From Aquisphaera giovannonii (lineage in GTDB: Bacteria > Planctomycetota > Planctomycetia > Isosphaerales > Isosphaeraceae), in assembly GCF_008087625.1 (NCBI RefSeq), contig NZ_CP042998.1, forward strand, positions 62,001 through 126,000: DNA of 64,000 nt, read 5' to 3'. Numbering within the stretch: the stretch's first letter is position 1; each line of letters starts with the position of its first letter. Positions 39,594-52,330 of the stretch are shown in pieces. Below the pieces are notes generated by a model that saw only the letters and a list, made by a program, of their open reading frames with translations, was not told the origin of the DNA and did no database searches. The translations under genes and the position numbers were made by a program.

Positions 39594-40060
39594 GGCTCGC
39601 GGGGCCCCGACGACGCCGGGCAGTCTGGCCCGGGCCGGCCGACGGCCGACCCGCCCCGCGTCGCGACGGAATCACCGGCCCCGGCGATCATCGGCGTTGC
39701 ACCCTCTCTCATATCCCGGCCTGGGCGACGAGCCCGATTCGCATGACCGTAGCAGACGCGGACGGCACCGGAAAGACGCGCGCACGCCCGATCCGCGGCC
39801 CCCTCTTTCATGAGCGGCAATCATGTCGATTTCGGGTGTTCATTGGTGTGATTCCTGCTGGCCAGAAACACGACCCGCGGCCCTCGGCGGCGGCAAACCG
39901 GCACTATCAAGAAGAAGTCGGCAACTTCCGCCAGCGGATGTCTTGACTTGAGGGAAGTTTTGTCTGAAAATTCCGACGTGTCCATTCGCTCGTTAATTCC
40001 CAACCCGACCGAAGGACGATTCCGCCCCGCAGGGGAAGGTACCACGTTACGGAGCGCGGG
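39594..40060. promoter_or_regulatory. Promoter region of the ACIII-oxidase operon
   Basis: 467 bp between divergent genes. TTGACT at 39943-39948 and GAAAAT at 39966-39971 are separated by 17 bases, a plausible sigma-70 promoter about 90 bases before actA. Composition is AT-richer than the flanks. No gene seen. Confidence 0.45.
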
Positions 40061-40726
40061 ATGCCGCAAATTTTCCACCCGAGCGCGAACACGCTCGCGA
40101 GGGTGAGCCTGGCCCTCCTCTTCGGCGGGCCCGTCGGCCTGCTGTCGGCGGGTTACCTGCTGATGAAGTCCCCCTACCAGACGCAGCAGCGAGTGATCAA
40201 GGAGCAGCCGGTCCCGTTCTCGCATGAGCACCATGTGAGGGGGCTGGGCATCGACTGCCGGTATTGCCACTCGTCGGTCGAGGTGTCCGCCAACCCGACC
40301 GTCCCGCCGACGTACACGTGCATGAGCTGCCATTCGCAGATCTGGTCGACGAGCCCGATGCTCGAGCCGGTGCGGGCCAGCCTAAGGAACGGGCAGCCGT
40401 TGAAGTGGAGCAAGCTGCACAACCTCCCGGACTTCGTCTACTTCAACCACGCCATCCACGTCAACAAGGGGGTCGGCTGCGAGTCCTGCCACGGGCGGGT
40501 CGACCTGATGCCGCTGATGTGGAAGGAGAAGCCCCACACCATGGAGTGGTGCCTGGAATGCCATCGCCATCCGGAGGAGCAGCTCCGCCCCAAGGACGCG
40601 ATCACCGCCATGGGCTGGGAGCCGAACTCCTCGACCGGCGGCCAGGCGGCGCTGGGGAAGGAGCTGATCCGGCAGAACCACATCCAGGTCGAGCAGCTCA
40701 CCAACTGCTCGATATGCCACCGATGA
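40061..40726 (+). CDS. actA: Alternative Complex III pentaheme cytochrome c
   Basis: 221 aa. Five CXXCH heme sites are present: CRYCH, CMSCH, CESCH, CLECH, CSICH. N-terminal membrane anchor is ARVSLALLFGGPVGLLSAGYLL. Matches ActA, the pentaheme subunit of the quinol-oxidising Alternative Complex III, facing the periplasm. ATG 40061 opens the operon; the stop overlaps actB by 4 bases. Length fits the family. Confidence 0.95.
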   Translation: MPQIFHPSANTLARVSLALLFGGPVGLLSAGYLLMKSPYQTQQRVIKEQPVPFSHEHHVRGLGIDCRYCHSSVEVSANPTVPPTYTCMSCHSQIWSTSPMLEPVRASLRNGQPLKWSKLHNLPDFVYFNHAIHVNKGVGCESCHGRVDLMPLMWKEKPHTMEWCLECHRHPEEQLRPKDAITAMGWEPNSSTGGQAALGKELIRQNHIQVEQLTNCSICHR

Positions 40727-43700
40727 TCAAGCCACCGGAGTTCCAGGACGCGCCCATGCCCAGTCGGCAGTCGGAAGAGATACCCGCCGGGACGTCGCGG
40801 ACGCGGCGCCCCGCGCTCTGGCGGAGCCTGGAGGAGCTGGCCGGCGACGAGTCGTTCGGCGCGCTCCTGGAGCACGAGTTCGCCGGCGTGGAGATGCAGT
40901 GGCTGGACGAGGCCAGCCGCCGCCGGTTCCTCAAGCTGATGGGGGCCTCGCTGGCCCTCTCGGGCATCGCCGGCTGCGCCGTGAAGCCCGAGGAGAAGAT
41001 CGTCCCTTACGTCCAGCAGCCGGAGGAGGTGGTCACGGGCCGGCCGCTCTTCTTCGCCACGGCGCTGGCGGCGCAGGGCTCGACGATCGGCGTGCTCGTG
41101 GAGAGCCACCAGGGCCGGCCGATCAAGATCGAGGGGAACCCGGCCCACCCGGCGAGCCTCGGCTCGACCGACATGCTGACGCAGGCCTCCATCCTCCAGC
41201 TCTACGACCCGGACCGCTCGCAGGTCGTCCTGAATCGCGGCCGCGTGGACACCTGGGACCGGTTCCTCGCCGCGGCCCTCGAGCTGCGGACGAAGCAGCT
41301 CGGGACCAAGGGCCGGGGCCTGCGCATCCTGACCCGCGGCGACGCGAGCCTCTCGCCGACGCTCTCGGCCCAGATCCGCAAGGTGCTCGACGCGTTCCCC
41401 GAGTCCAGGTGGCACTCGTACGACCCGGCCGGCCAGGAGTCGGTCCTCGAGGGGACGCTGAAGGCCTTCGGCGAGGCCCTCCAGCCGGTCTACCACTTCG
41501 ACAAGGCCGACGTCATCCTCGCCCTCGACTCCGACTTCCTCGGGTCCGGACCGGCGAGCCTGAGATACGGCCGGGAGTTCGCCTCGAGGCGCGAGCCCGG
41601 AACGGGCGATGCCAAGACCAAGATGAACCGGCTCTACGCCGTGGAGGCCACGCCGAGCCTCACCGGGTCCGCGGCCGACCACCGGATCGCGGTGGCGTCG
41701 CGGGAGGTCGAGGTCATCGCCCGCGAGCTGGCGCACGCCCTGAAGCTACCCGGGGCCGCCGCCGTCCAGCCGCCGTCGAAGCACGGGGCGTGGGTCGCGG
41801 CCGTCGCCAAGGACCTGGAGGCCCACCGCGGGCGCGGCCTGGTCGTCGCCGGCGAGACCCAGCCGGCCGCCGTCCACGTCCTGGCGCACCTCATCAACGA
41901 CGCGCTGGGCAACCGCGACGCCGTGTCGTTCTACCCGGCCCACCAGCCGGGTCCCGAGGGCCGGGTCGGCTCGCTGCCGGACCTCGTCGGCGACATCAAC
42001 CTCGGCAAGGTGGACACGCTCCTGATCCTCGGGGCCAACCCGGTCTACGACGCGCCGGCCGACCTGGAGTTCGCGGCCGCCATGACCGACGCCAAGGTCC
42101 CCGTGCGGATCCACTTCGGGCTCTACGAGGACGAGACCGCGGAGCTCTGCCACTGGCACGTGCCGGCGAGCCATCCCCTGGAGTCGTGGGGCGACCTCGT
42201 CGCCTTCGACGGCACCGCGACGATCCAGCAGCCGCTGATCGCCCCGCTGTACCAGGGCCACTCGGCGCTCGAGGTGCTCTCGATCTTCCTGGGCGAGCCG
42301 GGCCGGCCGGGCCGCGACATCCTCCTGGCCAACTGGCGGGGGCGCAACCTGCTGGGCGACTTCGACACCGCCTGGAAGGACGCGCTCCGCCGCGGGATCG
42401 TCCCCGGGACGGCCGCGGCGGCGAAGGCCGTCACGCTGAAGTCCAAGGACGTCCCGCCGCCCGCCCCGGCCGGGCCGGAGCCGCAGGGCCTGGAGATCGT
42501 CTTCCGCCCGGATCCCGCGGTCGGGGACGGCACGTTCGCCAACAACGGCTGGCTCCAGGAGCTGCCCCGGCCGCTGACCCGCTTCGCCTGGGACAACGCC
42601 GCGCTGATCAGCCCCGCCCAGGCCGAGAAGCTGGGGATCGCCAACGAGGACGTCCTGGTCCTCAGGTACCGCGGCCGGTCGCTGGCGGTGCCCGCCTGGA
42701 TCATGCCGGGCCAGGCCGAGGGGACCGTCACGGTCACGTTCGGCCAGGGCCGTACCCGGGCCGGGCACGTGGGCAACGGGGTCGGCGTGAACGCCTACGC
42801 GCTGCGGACCTCCGACGCCCCCTGGCACGGCGGCGGGCTCGAGGTCTCCAGGACGGGCGAGAAGCGGCGGATCGCGGTCGTCCAGCACCACTACCAGATG
42901 GAGGGCCGCGAGCTGGTGAAGGTGGGGACCCTCGAGGAGTACCGCGAACACCCGGGCTTCGCCAAGGAGGAGCACGCCGCCGAGGCGCACGGCGAGAGCC
43001 TCTACCCGGACCGCCCCCGTGGCCTGGACGCGGAGAACGCCTGGGGGATGGCGATCGACCTCAACAAGTGCATCGGCTGCAACGCGTGCGTCGTGGCCTG
43101 CCAGGCGGAGAACAACATCCCGGTCGTCGGCCGGGAGGAAGTGCTCCGGTCGCGCGAGATGCACTGGCTGCGGATCGACCGCTACTACGATGGCGACGAG
43201 CAGGACCCGAAGACCTACTTCCAGCCCGTGACCTGCATGCACTGCGAGAAGGCCCCGTGCGAGCCCGTCTGCCCGGTCGGGGCGACGACGCACAGCGACG
43301 AGGGCCTCAACGAGATGACCTACAACCGCTGCGTGGGCACGCGCTATTGCAGCAACAACTGCCCCTACAAGGTGCGCCGGTTCAACTTCTTCCACTACGC
43401 CGACCTCAAGGCGTCCAGCCTGAAGATGCAGCAGAACCCGGACGTCACCGTCCGGTTCCGGGGCGTGATGGAGAAGTGCACGTACTGCGTCCAGCGGATC
43501 AACGAGGCGCGGATCGTCGCCAAGATCGAGGGCCGCCCGGTGGGCGGCGACGAGGTGATGACGGCCTGCCAGTCGTCCTGCCCGTCGCAGGCGATCGTCT
43601 TCGGCAACCTGATGGACCCGCAGAGCGCCGTCTCCAAGCTGAAGTCCTCGCCGCGGAACTACGCCCTCCTGGAGGAGCTGAACACGCTGCCCAGGACGAC

Positions 43701-43771
43701 CTACCTGGCCAAGCTGCGGAACCCGAACCCCGAACTGGAAGCCGGACACAAGGACCACACCGAATCCAGCC

Positions 43772-43785
<14 letters not shown>
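40723..43785 (+). CDS. actB: ACIII molybdopterin-like/iron-sulfur subunit
   Basis: 1020 aa. ATG 40723 overlaps the actA stop (ATGA). A Tat-like RRRFLKLMGASLALSGIAGC is followed by a ~650-residue molybdopterin-oxidoreductase-like domain (in known ACIII it lacks the cofactor). The C-terminal four-cluster ferredoxin domain starts near residue 783: CIGCNACVVACQAENN, CMHCEKAPCEPVCPVGAT, CVGTRYCSNNCPY, CTYCVQRI and ACQSSCPSQAI. Carries electrons within ACIII. The stop overlaps actC by 14 bases. Confidence 0.96.
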
Positions 43786-45201
<1,416 letters not shown>

Positions 45202-45205
<4 letters not shown>

Positions 45206-45750
45206 GCGAGCATCCCGCGGAGCCCGGGATCTACGGCATCATGGCCGAGTTCGTGAGCCCGGACGACCTGATCAAGGCGGGGCACGTGGCCCACGACCGC
45301 GGCTACCGGATGATGGAGGCCTACACGCCCTTCCCGGTGGACGGCGTGGCCGAGTCGATCGGCTACCACCGCAACCGGGTCGCCCCGATGGTCTTCTTCG
45401 GGGGGCTGACCGGCGGCCTCCTCGGGTTCGGCATGCAGTGGTTCTCCGCGGCGGTCCACTACCCGATCAACGTCGGGGGCCGGCCGCTGTTCAGCTGGCC
45501 GGCGTTCATCCCGATCACCTTCGAGATGACGGTGCTCGGCGCCGCGCTGACGGCGGTGTTCGGCATGCTGGCGATGAACGGCCTGCCGAGGCCCCACCAC
45601 CCGGTGTTCAACGTCCCCGGGTTCGTGCTCGCGTCCAACGACCGGTTCTTCCTGTCGATCCAGGCGCGGGACCCGCTCTTCGACCTCGAGGAGACGCGTC
45701 GGCTGCTCGAGGAGCTGAACCCGAAGGCCATCACGGTCGTCCCCCAGTGA
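45202..45750 (+). CDS. actD: ACIII subunit D (DUF3341)
   Basis: 182 aa. Starts with TTG 45202 inside the actC stop (ATTGA), with GGAAGGGGG upstream. DUF3341 features: EPGIYGIMAEFVSPDDLIKA, YRMMEAYTPFPVDGVAE, and two membrane helices (GGLTGGLLGFGMQWF, FEMTVLGAALTAVFGML). Peripheral membrane-anchored subunit of ACIII. Confidence 0.93.
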
Positions 45751-45767
45751 GTGTGAGTCCGCCGTCC

Positions 45768-46442
45768 ATGAGCGCGAACGTCCAGGAACGATGTCCCATC
45801 CGGCGGGCCGGGCCCGGGGCCTTGCCCGCGACGCGGCGCCGCCTGCGGGCGGCGGCCTCCGCCCTGCTGCTGGCCGCCTGCGGCTGCCGCAGCGACATGT
45901 ACGAGCAGCCGCGATACGAGGCCCAGTCGCCCTCCGAGGCGTTCCCCGGCGGCGCGTCCGACAGGCCGCTCGTGGAGGGGGTCGTGCCGGCGGGGGCGTC
46001 GTCCCCGGGCACGCTCTCCAACGAGCCGTCGGCGGTCCTGCCGGCGGCGGGCGAGATCGACCCCAGGGCAACCACGTCGCCCTACCCGGTGGACCGGGCC
46101 TTCCTGGAGCGCGGGCAGGAGCGGTACCGGATCTTCTGCACGCCCTGCCACGGCGAGGCCGGCGACGGCCGCGGGATCATCGTCCAGCGCGGGTTCTCGC
46201 CGCCGCCCCCGTTCACGCGGGAGGACCTGCTCCGGCAGCCGCTCGGCCACTTCGTGAGCGTGATCACGCGGGGCCAGGGGGCGATGTACTCGTACGCCGC
46301 GCGGGTGCCGGTCCGCGACCGATGGGCGATCGCCGCCTACATCCGGGCCCTGCAACTCAGCCAGCACGCCGTCGCGGCCGACCTGCCGGAGGAAGACCGG
46401 ACCAAGCTCCAAGGGGTAAAGAATGAGCCTGCCGGCCGATGA
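45768..46442 (+). CDS. actE: ACIII monoheme cytochrome c lipoprotein
   Basis: 224 aa. The N-terminal segment ends in a lipobox, LLLAACGC. One heme site, CTPCHG, lies in a cytochrome c domain with ERGQERYRIFCTPCHGEAGD and a Met-containing tail. ATG 45768 is used; an in-frame GTG at 45747 overlapping the actD stop is an alternative. Predicted electron exit toward the oxidase. Overlaps actF by 20 bases. Confidence 0.92.
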   Translation: MSANVQERCPIRRAGPGALPATRRRLRAAASALLLAACGCRSDMYEQPRYEAQSPSEAFPGGASDRPLVEGVVPAGASSPGTLSNEPSAVLPAAGEIDPRATTSPYPVDRAFLERGQERYRIFCTPCHGEAGDGRGIIVQRGFSPPPPFTREDLLRQPLGHFVSVITRGQGAMYSYAARVPVRDRWAIAAYIRALQLSQHAVAADLPEEDRTKLQGVKNEPAGR

Positions 46443-47634
46443 CCTACTGACCGACGACGCGTTCGAGGCCGGGGTGGCCCGCTCGCAGTCGACCGCGCTC
46501 CTGGTGGGCGGGGGCGCCCTGGGGCTGCTCCTGGTGGCGGGCCTGATCTGGCCGCAGGCCGCCGCCTCGTCCTACCTGGTCGCGTACCTCTTCTGGACGG
46601 GGATCTCGCTGGGGTGCCTCGGGCTGACGCTGCTGCACCACCTGGTGGGGGGGCAGTGGGGCCTGCCGATCCGCCGGCCTCTCGAGGCCGGCGCCGCGAC
46701 GATCTTCCTCATGGCGGCCCTGTTCCTGCCCGTGGCCTTCGGGATGTCGCGGCTCTACCCGTGGACGAACCCCGAGCTCGCGGCCGAGCTGGGCGCCAAG
46801 GGGGCCTACTACCTGAACGCGACGGCCTTCCTGCAGCGGGCGGCGTTCTACTTCGCCCTCTGGGCGGCCCTGGCGGCGGCGGCCAACCTCTGGTCGCGGT
46901 CGCAGGACACGGCCGAGACCTCCGCCCCGAGTCGGCGGCTCCACGCGATCGCGGGGCCCTCGCTGGTGGCGCTCTTCCTGACCGCCTCGTTCGCGGCGAT
47001 CGACTGGGCGATGTCGCTGGAGCCGCGATGGGCCTCCACGATCTACGGGGCGATGGTGATCGTCGGCGACGTGCTCGCGACCATGGCCCTCATGATCCTG
47101 GTCACCGTGTCGTTCCTGCGGTCGCGGCCCATCCATGAGGTCGCCACGCCGTCGCGGCTCGCCGACCTGGGGAACCTGCTGCTGGCGTTCACGATGCTCT
47201 GGGCCTACATGTCGTTCTCGCAATTCCTGATCATCTGGTCGGGGAACCTGGCCGAGGAGACCCCCTGGTATCTCCGGAGGACCGCGGGGGGCTGGCAGTG
47301 GGTCGCCCTGTTGCTGATCGTCGTCCACTTCTTCCTGCCGTTCTTCGTCCTGCTGTTCCGGGACAACAAGCGCGACCCGAGGACGCTGAGGGTGGTCGCC
47401 GGGCTCGTCCTGGTCATGCACATGATCGACCTGACCTGGCTCGTGATCCCCGCCTTCACGGGCCCGTCCGGCCCGGCAATACCCTGGGGCCAGTTGCCCA
47501 TGATCCTGGTGGCGATGGCCGGGGTGGGGGGCGCCTGGCTGGCCGCCTTCCTGTGGTGGCTACGGCGTGCGCCCCTGGTCCCGCTCCGCGACCCGAACCT
47601 GCTGATCGCGCTCCAGCACCAGGGAGGCCACTGA
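46423..47634 (+). CDS. actF: ACIII membrane subunit F
   Basis: 403 aa, about 10 membrane helices. Typical ActF stretches are AIDWAMSLEPRWASTIYGAM, MLWAYMSFSQFLIIWSGNLA and WLVIPAFTG. Related to ActC by known family structure and possibly a second quinone or proton pathway. It starts inside actE and ends just before the next gene. Confidence 0.94.
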   Translation: MSLPADDLLTDDAFEAGVARSQSTALLVGGGALGLLLVAGLIWPQAAASSYLVAYLFWTGISLGCLGLTLLHHLVGGQWGLPIRRPLEAGAATIFLMAALFLPVAFGMSRLYPWTNPELAAELGAKGAYYLNATAFLQRAAFYFALWAALAAAANLWSRSQDTAETSAPSRRLHAIAGPSLVALFLTASFAAIDWAMSLEPRWASTIYGAMVIVGDVLATMALMILVTVSFLRSRPIHEVATPSRLADLGNLLLAFTMLWAYMSFSQFLIIWSGNLAEETPWYLRRTAGGWQWVALLLIVVHFFLPFFVLLFRDNKRDPRTLRVVAGLVLVMHMIDLTWLVIPAFTGPSGPAIPWGQLPMILVAMAGVGGAWLAAFLWWLRRAPLVPLRDPNLLIALQHQGGH

Positions 47635-47636
47635 CC

Positions 47637-48146
47637 ATGGACCACTTCCGACCGCAGGGGACGCCGAAGCCCTCGCCCGCGACCGGCGGCCGCATCGGCT
47701 ACCAGAGCGAGCGCATCAGCCTGAGGGGCATCCTAGGGTTCGCGGTCATCCTGACCGCGACCATCGCGGCGGCCCAGTACGTGCTCGCGCTGATGATGTC
47801 GCACTACGGCGAGGAGGAGGCCAGGGGGAAGCAGGCCGCCTCCCCGATGCTGGCCACGCCCTGGGAGGTCCCCGGGCCGCGGCTCCAGCCGGACCCGGCC
47901 GCCGAGCGGCTCGACGTCCAGGCCGCCCAGAAGGAGCACCTGGCCAGCTACGGCTGGGTCGACGCCAAGGCGGGGGTCGCCCACATCCCGATCGACCGGG
48001 CCATGGACGTGCTGGCGAAGGCCGGCCTGCCGGACATCAAGCCGGGGCCGGCCACCGACTCCCCGCTCATGCCCCCCGCCGAGGCCGAGAGTCAGGCGCA
48101 ATCCGCCGCGCCCAAGCCCGCGCCCGAGGTGAAGAAGGCTCCATGA
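47637..48146 (+). CDS. Single-pass membrane protein of the ACIII-oxidase operon
   Basis: 169 aa. One helix (GILGFAVILTATIAAAQYVLALMM), then a periplasmic tail with a conserved-looking block: AERLDVQAAQKEHLASYGWV, AHIPIDRAMDVLAKAGLP. I know similar proteins between actF and SCO in ACIII loci, without an agreed function. No heme or metal motif. Its stop overlaps the SCO start by 4 bases. Confidence 0.75.
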   Translation: MDHFRPQGTPKPSPATGGRIGYQSERISLRGILGFAVILTATIAAAQYVLALMMSHYGEEEARGKQAASPMLATPWEVPGPRLQPDPAAERLDVQAAQKEHLASYGWVDAKAGVAHIPIDRAMDVLAKAGLPDIKPGPATDSPLMPPAEAESQAQSAAPKPAPEVKKAP

Positions 48147-49006
48147 AGACGCACCACTGCCTGATCGCGGCGCTCGCGGCACTCGGCCTCCAGACCGGGG
48201 CGGCCCGCGCCCAGCCCGCCATCGGCGGGGCCGACCCCGACATCAAGCCCGCCGCCGCCGGGATCACCACCGACATCGGGTTCGACCAGAACCTCGGCGC
48301 CCAGGTGCCGACGGGCCTGCCGTTCCGCGACGAGGCCGGCCGCGACGTGCGGCTGGCGGACTACCTCGGGCGTCGCCCGGCGGTCCTGGTCCTGGGCTAC
48401 TACCGCTGCCCCCTGCTCTGCAACCAGGTGCTCAACGGCCTGACGCGGACGCTGCGGGCCATCCCGCAGGCCGCGGGGGCCGACTTCGACGTCGTCGCCG
48501 TGAGCATCGACCCGAAGGAGCGGCCCGAGCTGGCCGGCGCCAAGAAGGCGTCCTACCTGGAGGAATATGGCCGCGGCTCCCCCGACGGCTGGCACTTCCT
48601 GGTCGGGGACGAAGGGCCGATCGGCGAGCTGGCGCGGGCGGTTGGGTTCCGCTACAAGTACAACGCCGGCAGCGGGCTCTACGCACACGCCGCGGGGTTC
48701 GTGGTCCTCACGCCGGACGGCCGCGTGGCCCGCTACTTCTACGGCATCGACTACCCGCCCAAGGAGCTCTCCGCGGCGATCTCCGGGGCCTCCCGCGGGG
48801 GGATCGGGTCGCCGATCCGCTCGCTGCTCCTGCTCTGCTACGACTACGACTCGGCCACGGGCAAGTACACGCTGTCGATCGTGCGGATCTCGCGGGTGCT
48901 CGGCACCGCGACGGCCCTCTCGTTGGGCCTCTACGTGTTCCTCATGCTCCGCCGCGAGCGGCGGGGCGGGCCGGCCGCCCGGAAGGTCGCGGCGCCCGCC
49001 CCCTGA
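48143..49006 (+). CDS. SCO family copper chaperone
   Basis: 287 aa SCO1/SenC thioredoxin-like copper carrier for the CuA site of cytochrome oxidase. Signal peptide at the start; copper motif YRCPLLCNQ (CxxxC) and the distal His in GLYAHAAGFVVL. A C-terminal membrane helix (TATALSLGLYVFLML) is unusual relative to N-anchored SCO proteins. Placed immediately before coxB, as expected for CuA assembly. Confidence 0.93.
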   Translation: MKTHHCLIAALAALGLQTGAARAQPAIGGADPDIKPAAAGITTDIGFDQNLGAQVPTGLPFRDEAGRDVRLADYLGRRPAVLVLGYYRCPLLCNQVLNGLTRTLRAIPQAAGADFDVVAVSIDPKERPELAGAKKASYLEEYGRGSPDGWHFLVGDEGPIGELARAVGFRYKYNAGSGLYAHAAGFVVLTPDGRVARYFYGIDYPPKELSAAISGASRGGIGSPIRSLLLLCYDYDSATGKYTLSIVRISRVLGTATALSLGLYVFLMLRRERRGGPAARKVAAPAP

Positions 49007-49048
49007 ATCGTCCCGTCCCAGCCCCAACGGTACCAAGCGTCATTACCT

Positions 49049-50005
49049 ATGTGGAATTTCCCGCTCTTCCCGGACCAGGCCTCGACCAACGCCGCGCGGG
49101 TGGACGCGCTCTTCCTGTTCGAGCTGGGCGTGATCCTCTTCTTCACGCTGGCGGTCTGCCTGGCGATCTTCGTGCTGGTGGTCCGCTTCCGCCGGGGCCG
49201 GATCGTCGACCGCTCCGGGCCGCCCCTGGAGGCCCGCTGGCTCGAGGTCACCTGGATCGTGATCCCGCTGATCCTGTCGATGATCATGTTCGCGTGGTCC
49301 GCGGACGTGTACTTCCGCCTCTACCAGGCCCCGCCGGACGCCGCGGAGATCTCGGTCGTCGGCAAGCAGTGGATGTGGTACCTGCAGCACCCCGAGGGCC
49401 GCTCGGAGATCAACCAGCTGCACGTGCCGGTGGGCCGCCCGATCAAGCTGAAGATGACGTCCCAGGACGTGATCCATAGCTTCTACGTGCCCGCGTTCCG
49501 GATCAAGCAGGACGTGCTCCCGGGCCGCTACACGACGCTCTGGTTCGAGCCGAGCAAGGTCGGGACGTACCACCTGTTCTGCACCGAATACTGCGGCACG
49601 AGCCACTCGGAGATGATCGGCACGGTCACCGTCATGGAGCCGGCGGAATACGACGGCTGGCTGGCGGCCGGCGGGGCCGGGCCGTCGCAGGCCGACGAGG
49701 GCGAGCGGCTATTCGTCCAGCACCACTGCGCCGGCTGCCACCGCGGCAGCCAGGTCGTCAACGCCCCCCGCCTGGAAGGCGTCTACGGCAAGCCGGTGCC
49801 GATCCAGGACGGCAAGGAGGTGCGGTTCGTGACCGCCGACGACCGCTACATCCGCGACAGCATCCTGATGCCCAGGCAGGAGGTCGTCGCCGGATACCAG
49901 CCGGTCATGCCGAGCTTCCAGGGGCAGATCAGCGAGCCCGACCTGCTCAAGATCATCGCCTACATCAAGTCGCTCGCCGCGAAGGAGACGGGGACAGTCC
50001 GATGA
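49049..50005 (+). CDS. coxB: Cytochrome c oxidase subunit II with fused cytochrome c
   Basis: 318 aa. Two N-terminal helices, then a cupredoxin with the CuA motif [13 protein letters not shown]. The C-terminal extension is a heme c domain ([13 protein letters not shown]), which makes this a caa3-type subunit II. The fused cytochrome would accept electrons from the ACIII cytochromes. The stop overlaps coxA by 4 bases. Confidence 0.95.
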   Translation: MWNFPLFPDQASTNAARVDALFLFELGVILFFTLAVCLAIFVLVVRFRRGRIVDRSGPPLEARWLEVTWIVIPLILSMIMFAWSADVYFRLYQAPPDAAEISVVGKQWMWYLQHPEGRSEINQLHVPVGRPIKLKMTSQDVIHSFYVPAFRIKQDVLPGRYTTLWFEPSKVGTYHLFCTEYCGTSHSEMIGTVTVMEPAEYDGWLAAGGAGPSQADEGERLFVQHHCAGCHRGSQVVNAPRLEGVYGKPVPIQDGKEVRFVTADDRYIRDSILMPRQEVVAGYQPVMPSFQGQISEPDLLKIIAYIKSLAAKETGTVR

Positions 50006-51633
50006 GCAATGAAGAGGATTACCTCCAGGAATACACGCTGCGGTCCTGGCTGCTGACGACCGACCACAAGCGGGTCGGCCTGCTGTACATGGCGTCGATC
50101 ACGCTCTTCTTCTTCGTGGGGGGCGCGGCGGCGACGGTCATGCGGCTGGAGCTGATGACGCCCAAGGGGGACGTGCTCGGCTCGCCGGACGCCTACAATC
50201 GGCTCTTCACGATGCACGGCGTCATCATGATCTTCTTCTTCCTGGTGCCGTCGATCCCGGCGGTGCTGGGGAACTTCCTGCTGCCCCTGATGATCGGCGC
50301 CCGGGACCTGGCGTTCCCGAAGCTGAACCTGCTGAGCTGGTACGTCTACATGACCGGCGGCCTGATCGGCATCTGGATCCTGCTCTTCGGCGGCGTGGAC
50401 ACCGGCTGGACGTTCTACACGCCGTTCTCCACGATGTTCTCGAACACGATGGTGGTGACCGCGGCGTTGGCCGTGTTCATCACCGGCTTCTCCTCGATCC
50501 TCACCGGCCTGAACTTCATCGTGACGGTCCACACCATGCGGGCGCCCGGGATGACCTGGTTCCGGCTCCCGCTGTTCGTCTGGTCGCACTACGCGACGAG
50601 CCTCGTCATGGTGCTGGGGACGCCGGTGCTGGCCATCACTGTGATGCTGGTCGCGCTGGAGCGGCTCTTCCACATCGGGATCTTCGACCCCAAGCTGGGC
50701 GGCGACCCGATCCTGTTCCAGCACCTCTTCTGGTTCTACTCGCACCCGGCCGTCTACATCATGGTCCTGCCCGGGATGGCCGTGATCAGCGAGATCGTCC
50801 CGTGCTTCTCCCGGCGGCCGATCTTCGGCTACCGGTTCATCGCGGGCTCCAGCATGGCGATCGCGATCTTCGGCTTCCTGGTGTGGGGCCACCACATGTT
50901 CGTCTCCGGGCAGTCGATGTACGCGGGGATGGTCTTCTCGATCATCAGCTTCCTGGTGGCGATCCCGTCGGCGATCAAGGTGTTCAACTGGACGACGACC
51001 ATGTACAAGGGCGCCGTCTGGCTGGACACCCCCATGCTCTACGCCCTGGGGTTCATCGGCCTGTTCACGATCGGCGGCCTGACCGGGCTGATGCTGGCCT
51101 CGCTGGGGGTCGACGTCCACGTGCACGACACGTACTTCGTCGTCGCCCACTTCCACTACATCATGGTCGGCGGGGCGGTGATGGCCTACCTGGGGGGCAT
51201 CCACTTCTGGTGGCCCAAGATGACCGGCCGGATGTACCCGGAGATCTGGGGCAAGCTGTCGGCCCTGATCGTCTTCGTCGGCTTCAACCTGACGTTCTTC
51301 CCGCAGTTCATCCTGGGATACCTGGGGATGCCCCGGCGGTACTACGAGTACAGCCCGGAGTTCCAGGTCCTCAACGTCATGTCCACCGCGGGGGCGTCGA
51401 TCCTGGCGGTCGGGTACGTGATGCCGCTGGTCTACCTGCTCCTGAGCCTGAGGCAGCCCGCCTACGCCGGCCCCAACCCGTGGGGGGCGACCGGCCTGGA
51501 GTGGCAGACCGACTCGCCGCCGCCGGTCCACAACTTCCACGACATGCCCGTGGTGACGGCCGAGCCCTACGACTACTCGCCGGAGGCCTTCCAGGAGGAG
51601 CACGACCATGCCGTCAGCCACGCCAGCCGTTGA
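50002..51633 (+). CDS. coxA: Cytochrome c oxidase subunit I
   Basis: 543 aa, 12-helix heme-copper oxidase core. Heme and CuB ligands are seen in [32 protein letters not shown] and [13 protein letters not shown]. The YSHPAVY motif with Tyr marks an A-family enzyme. Catalyses O2 reduction coupled to proton pumping. Overlaps coxC by 26 bases. Confidence 0.97.
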   Translation: MSNEEDYLQEYTLRSWLLTTDHKRVGLLYMASITLFFFVGGAAATVMRLELMTPKGDVLGSPDAYNRLFTMHGVIMIFFFLVPSIPAVLGNFLLPLMIGARDLAFPKLNLLSWYVYMTGGLIGIWILLFGGVDTGWTFYTPFSTMFSNTMVVTAALAVFITGFSSILTGLNFIVTVHTMRAPGMTWFRLPLFVWSHYATSLVMVLGTPVLAITVMLVALERLFHIGIFDPKLGGDPILFQHLFWFYSHPAVYIMVLPGMAVISEIVPCFSRRPIFGYRFIAGSSMAIAIFGFLVWGHHMFVSGQSMYAGMVFSIISFLVAIPSAIKVFNWTTTMYKGAVWLDTPMLYALGFIGLFTIGGLTGLMLASLGVDVHVHDTYFVVAHFHYIMVGGAVMAYLGGIHFWWPKMTGRMYPEIWGKLSALIVFVGFNLTFFPQFILGYLGMPRRYYEYSPEFQVLNVMSTAGASILAVGYVMPLVYLLLSLRQPAYAGPNPWGATGLEWQTDSPPPVHNFHDMPVVTAEPYDYSPEAFQEEHDHAVSHASR

Positions 51634-52330
51634 GGCCGAGGATCGTCCGATCCTCATGCCCCAGTTCGACGACGTCCACCAGCAGGCCTACTCGTCGACG
51701 CTGGGCATGTGGCTGTTCCTGGTCACCGAGGTGATGTTCTTCGGCGGCCTCATCGCCGCCTACACCGTCTACCGGGCGCGCTGGCCGGAGGAGTTCGCGG
51801 CCGCCAGCCGGCACCTCCTCTGGCCGGTCGGCTTCGTGAACACCATCGTGCTGCTGGGCAGCAGCCTGGCGATGGCGCTGGCCGTGCGGGCGGCGCACCT
51901 GGGGCGCGACCGCGAGACGGTCCGGTGGCTGGTGGCGACCATGGTCCTGGGGACCGCCTTCCTCGGGATCAAGGCCACGGAATATTACATCGACTACCGG
52001 GAGAACCTGATCCCCGGCGCGAGCTTCCGGGTGCCCGCCGAGGGGCACGGCGAGGCGGGGGCGGGCCACGGCGGTGAGACCGCGGCGAGCCTGGACCCGG
52101 GCCACTTCCAGATGTTCTTCGTCCTCTACTTCTTCATGACCGGGCTGCATGCCTTCCACATGATCGTGGGCATCACGCTCGTCGGCATCTTCGCGTACCT
52201 GGTCCGCACGAAATGGTTCTCGGGCCACGGCGGGACCCAGGTGGAGGTCATCGGCCTCTACTGGCACTTCGTCGACGTGGTCTGGGTGTTCCTCTACCCC
52301 CTCCTCTATCTCATCGATATCCGCCCATGA
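51608..52330 (+). CDS. coxC: Cytochrome c oxidase subunit III
   Basis: 240 aa, about 7 helices. Typical stretches are [36 protein letters not shown] and [20 protein letters not shown]. Supports stability of subunit I. Overlaps coxA and coxD. Confidence 0.95.
   Translation: MPSATPAVEAEDRPILMPQFDDVHQQAYSSTLGMWLFLVTEVMFFGGLIAAYTVYRARWPEEFAAASRHLLWPVGFVNTIVLLGSSLAMALAVRAAHLGRDRETVRWLVATMVLGTAFLGIKATEYYIDYRENLIPGASFRVPAEGHGEAGAGHGGETAASLDPGHFQMFFVLYFFMTGLHAFHMIVGITLVGIFAYLVRTKWFSGHGGTQVEVIGLYWHFVDVVWVFLYPLLYLIDIRP

Noticed and set aside
36003-39746. 1247-codon open frame on the plus strand
   Set aside because: It is the antisense of the kinase-STAND-SUMF1 gene; Arg/Gly-rich with no domains. Long shadow frames are normal in this GC-rich DNA.
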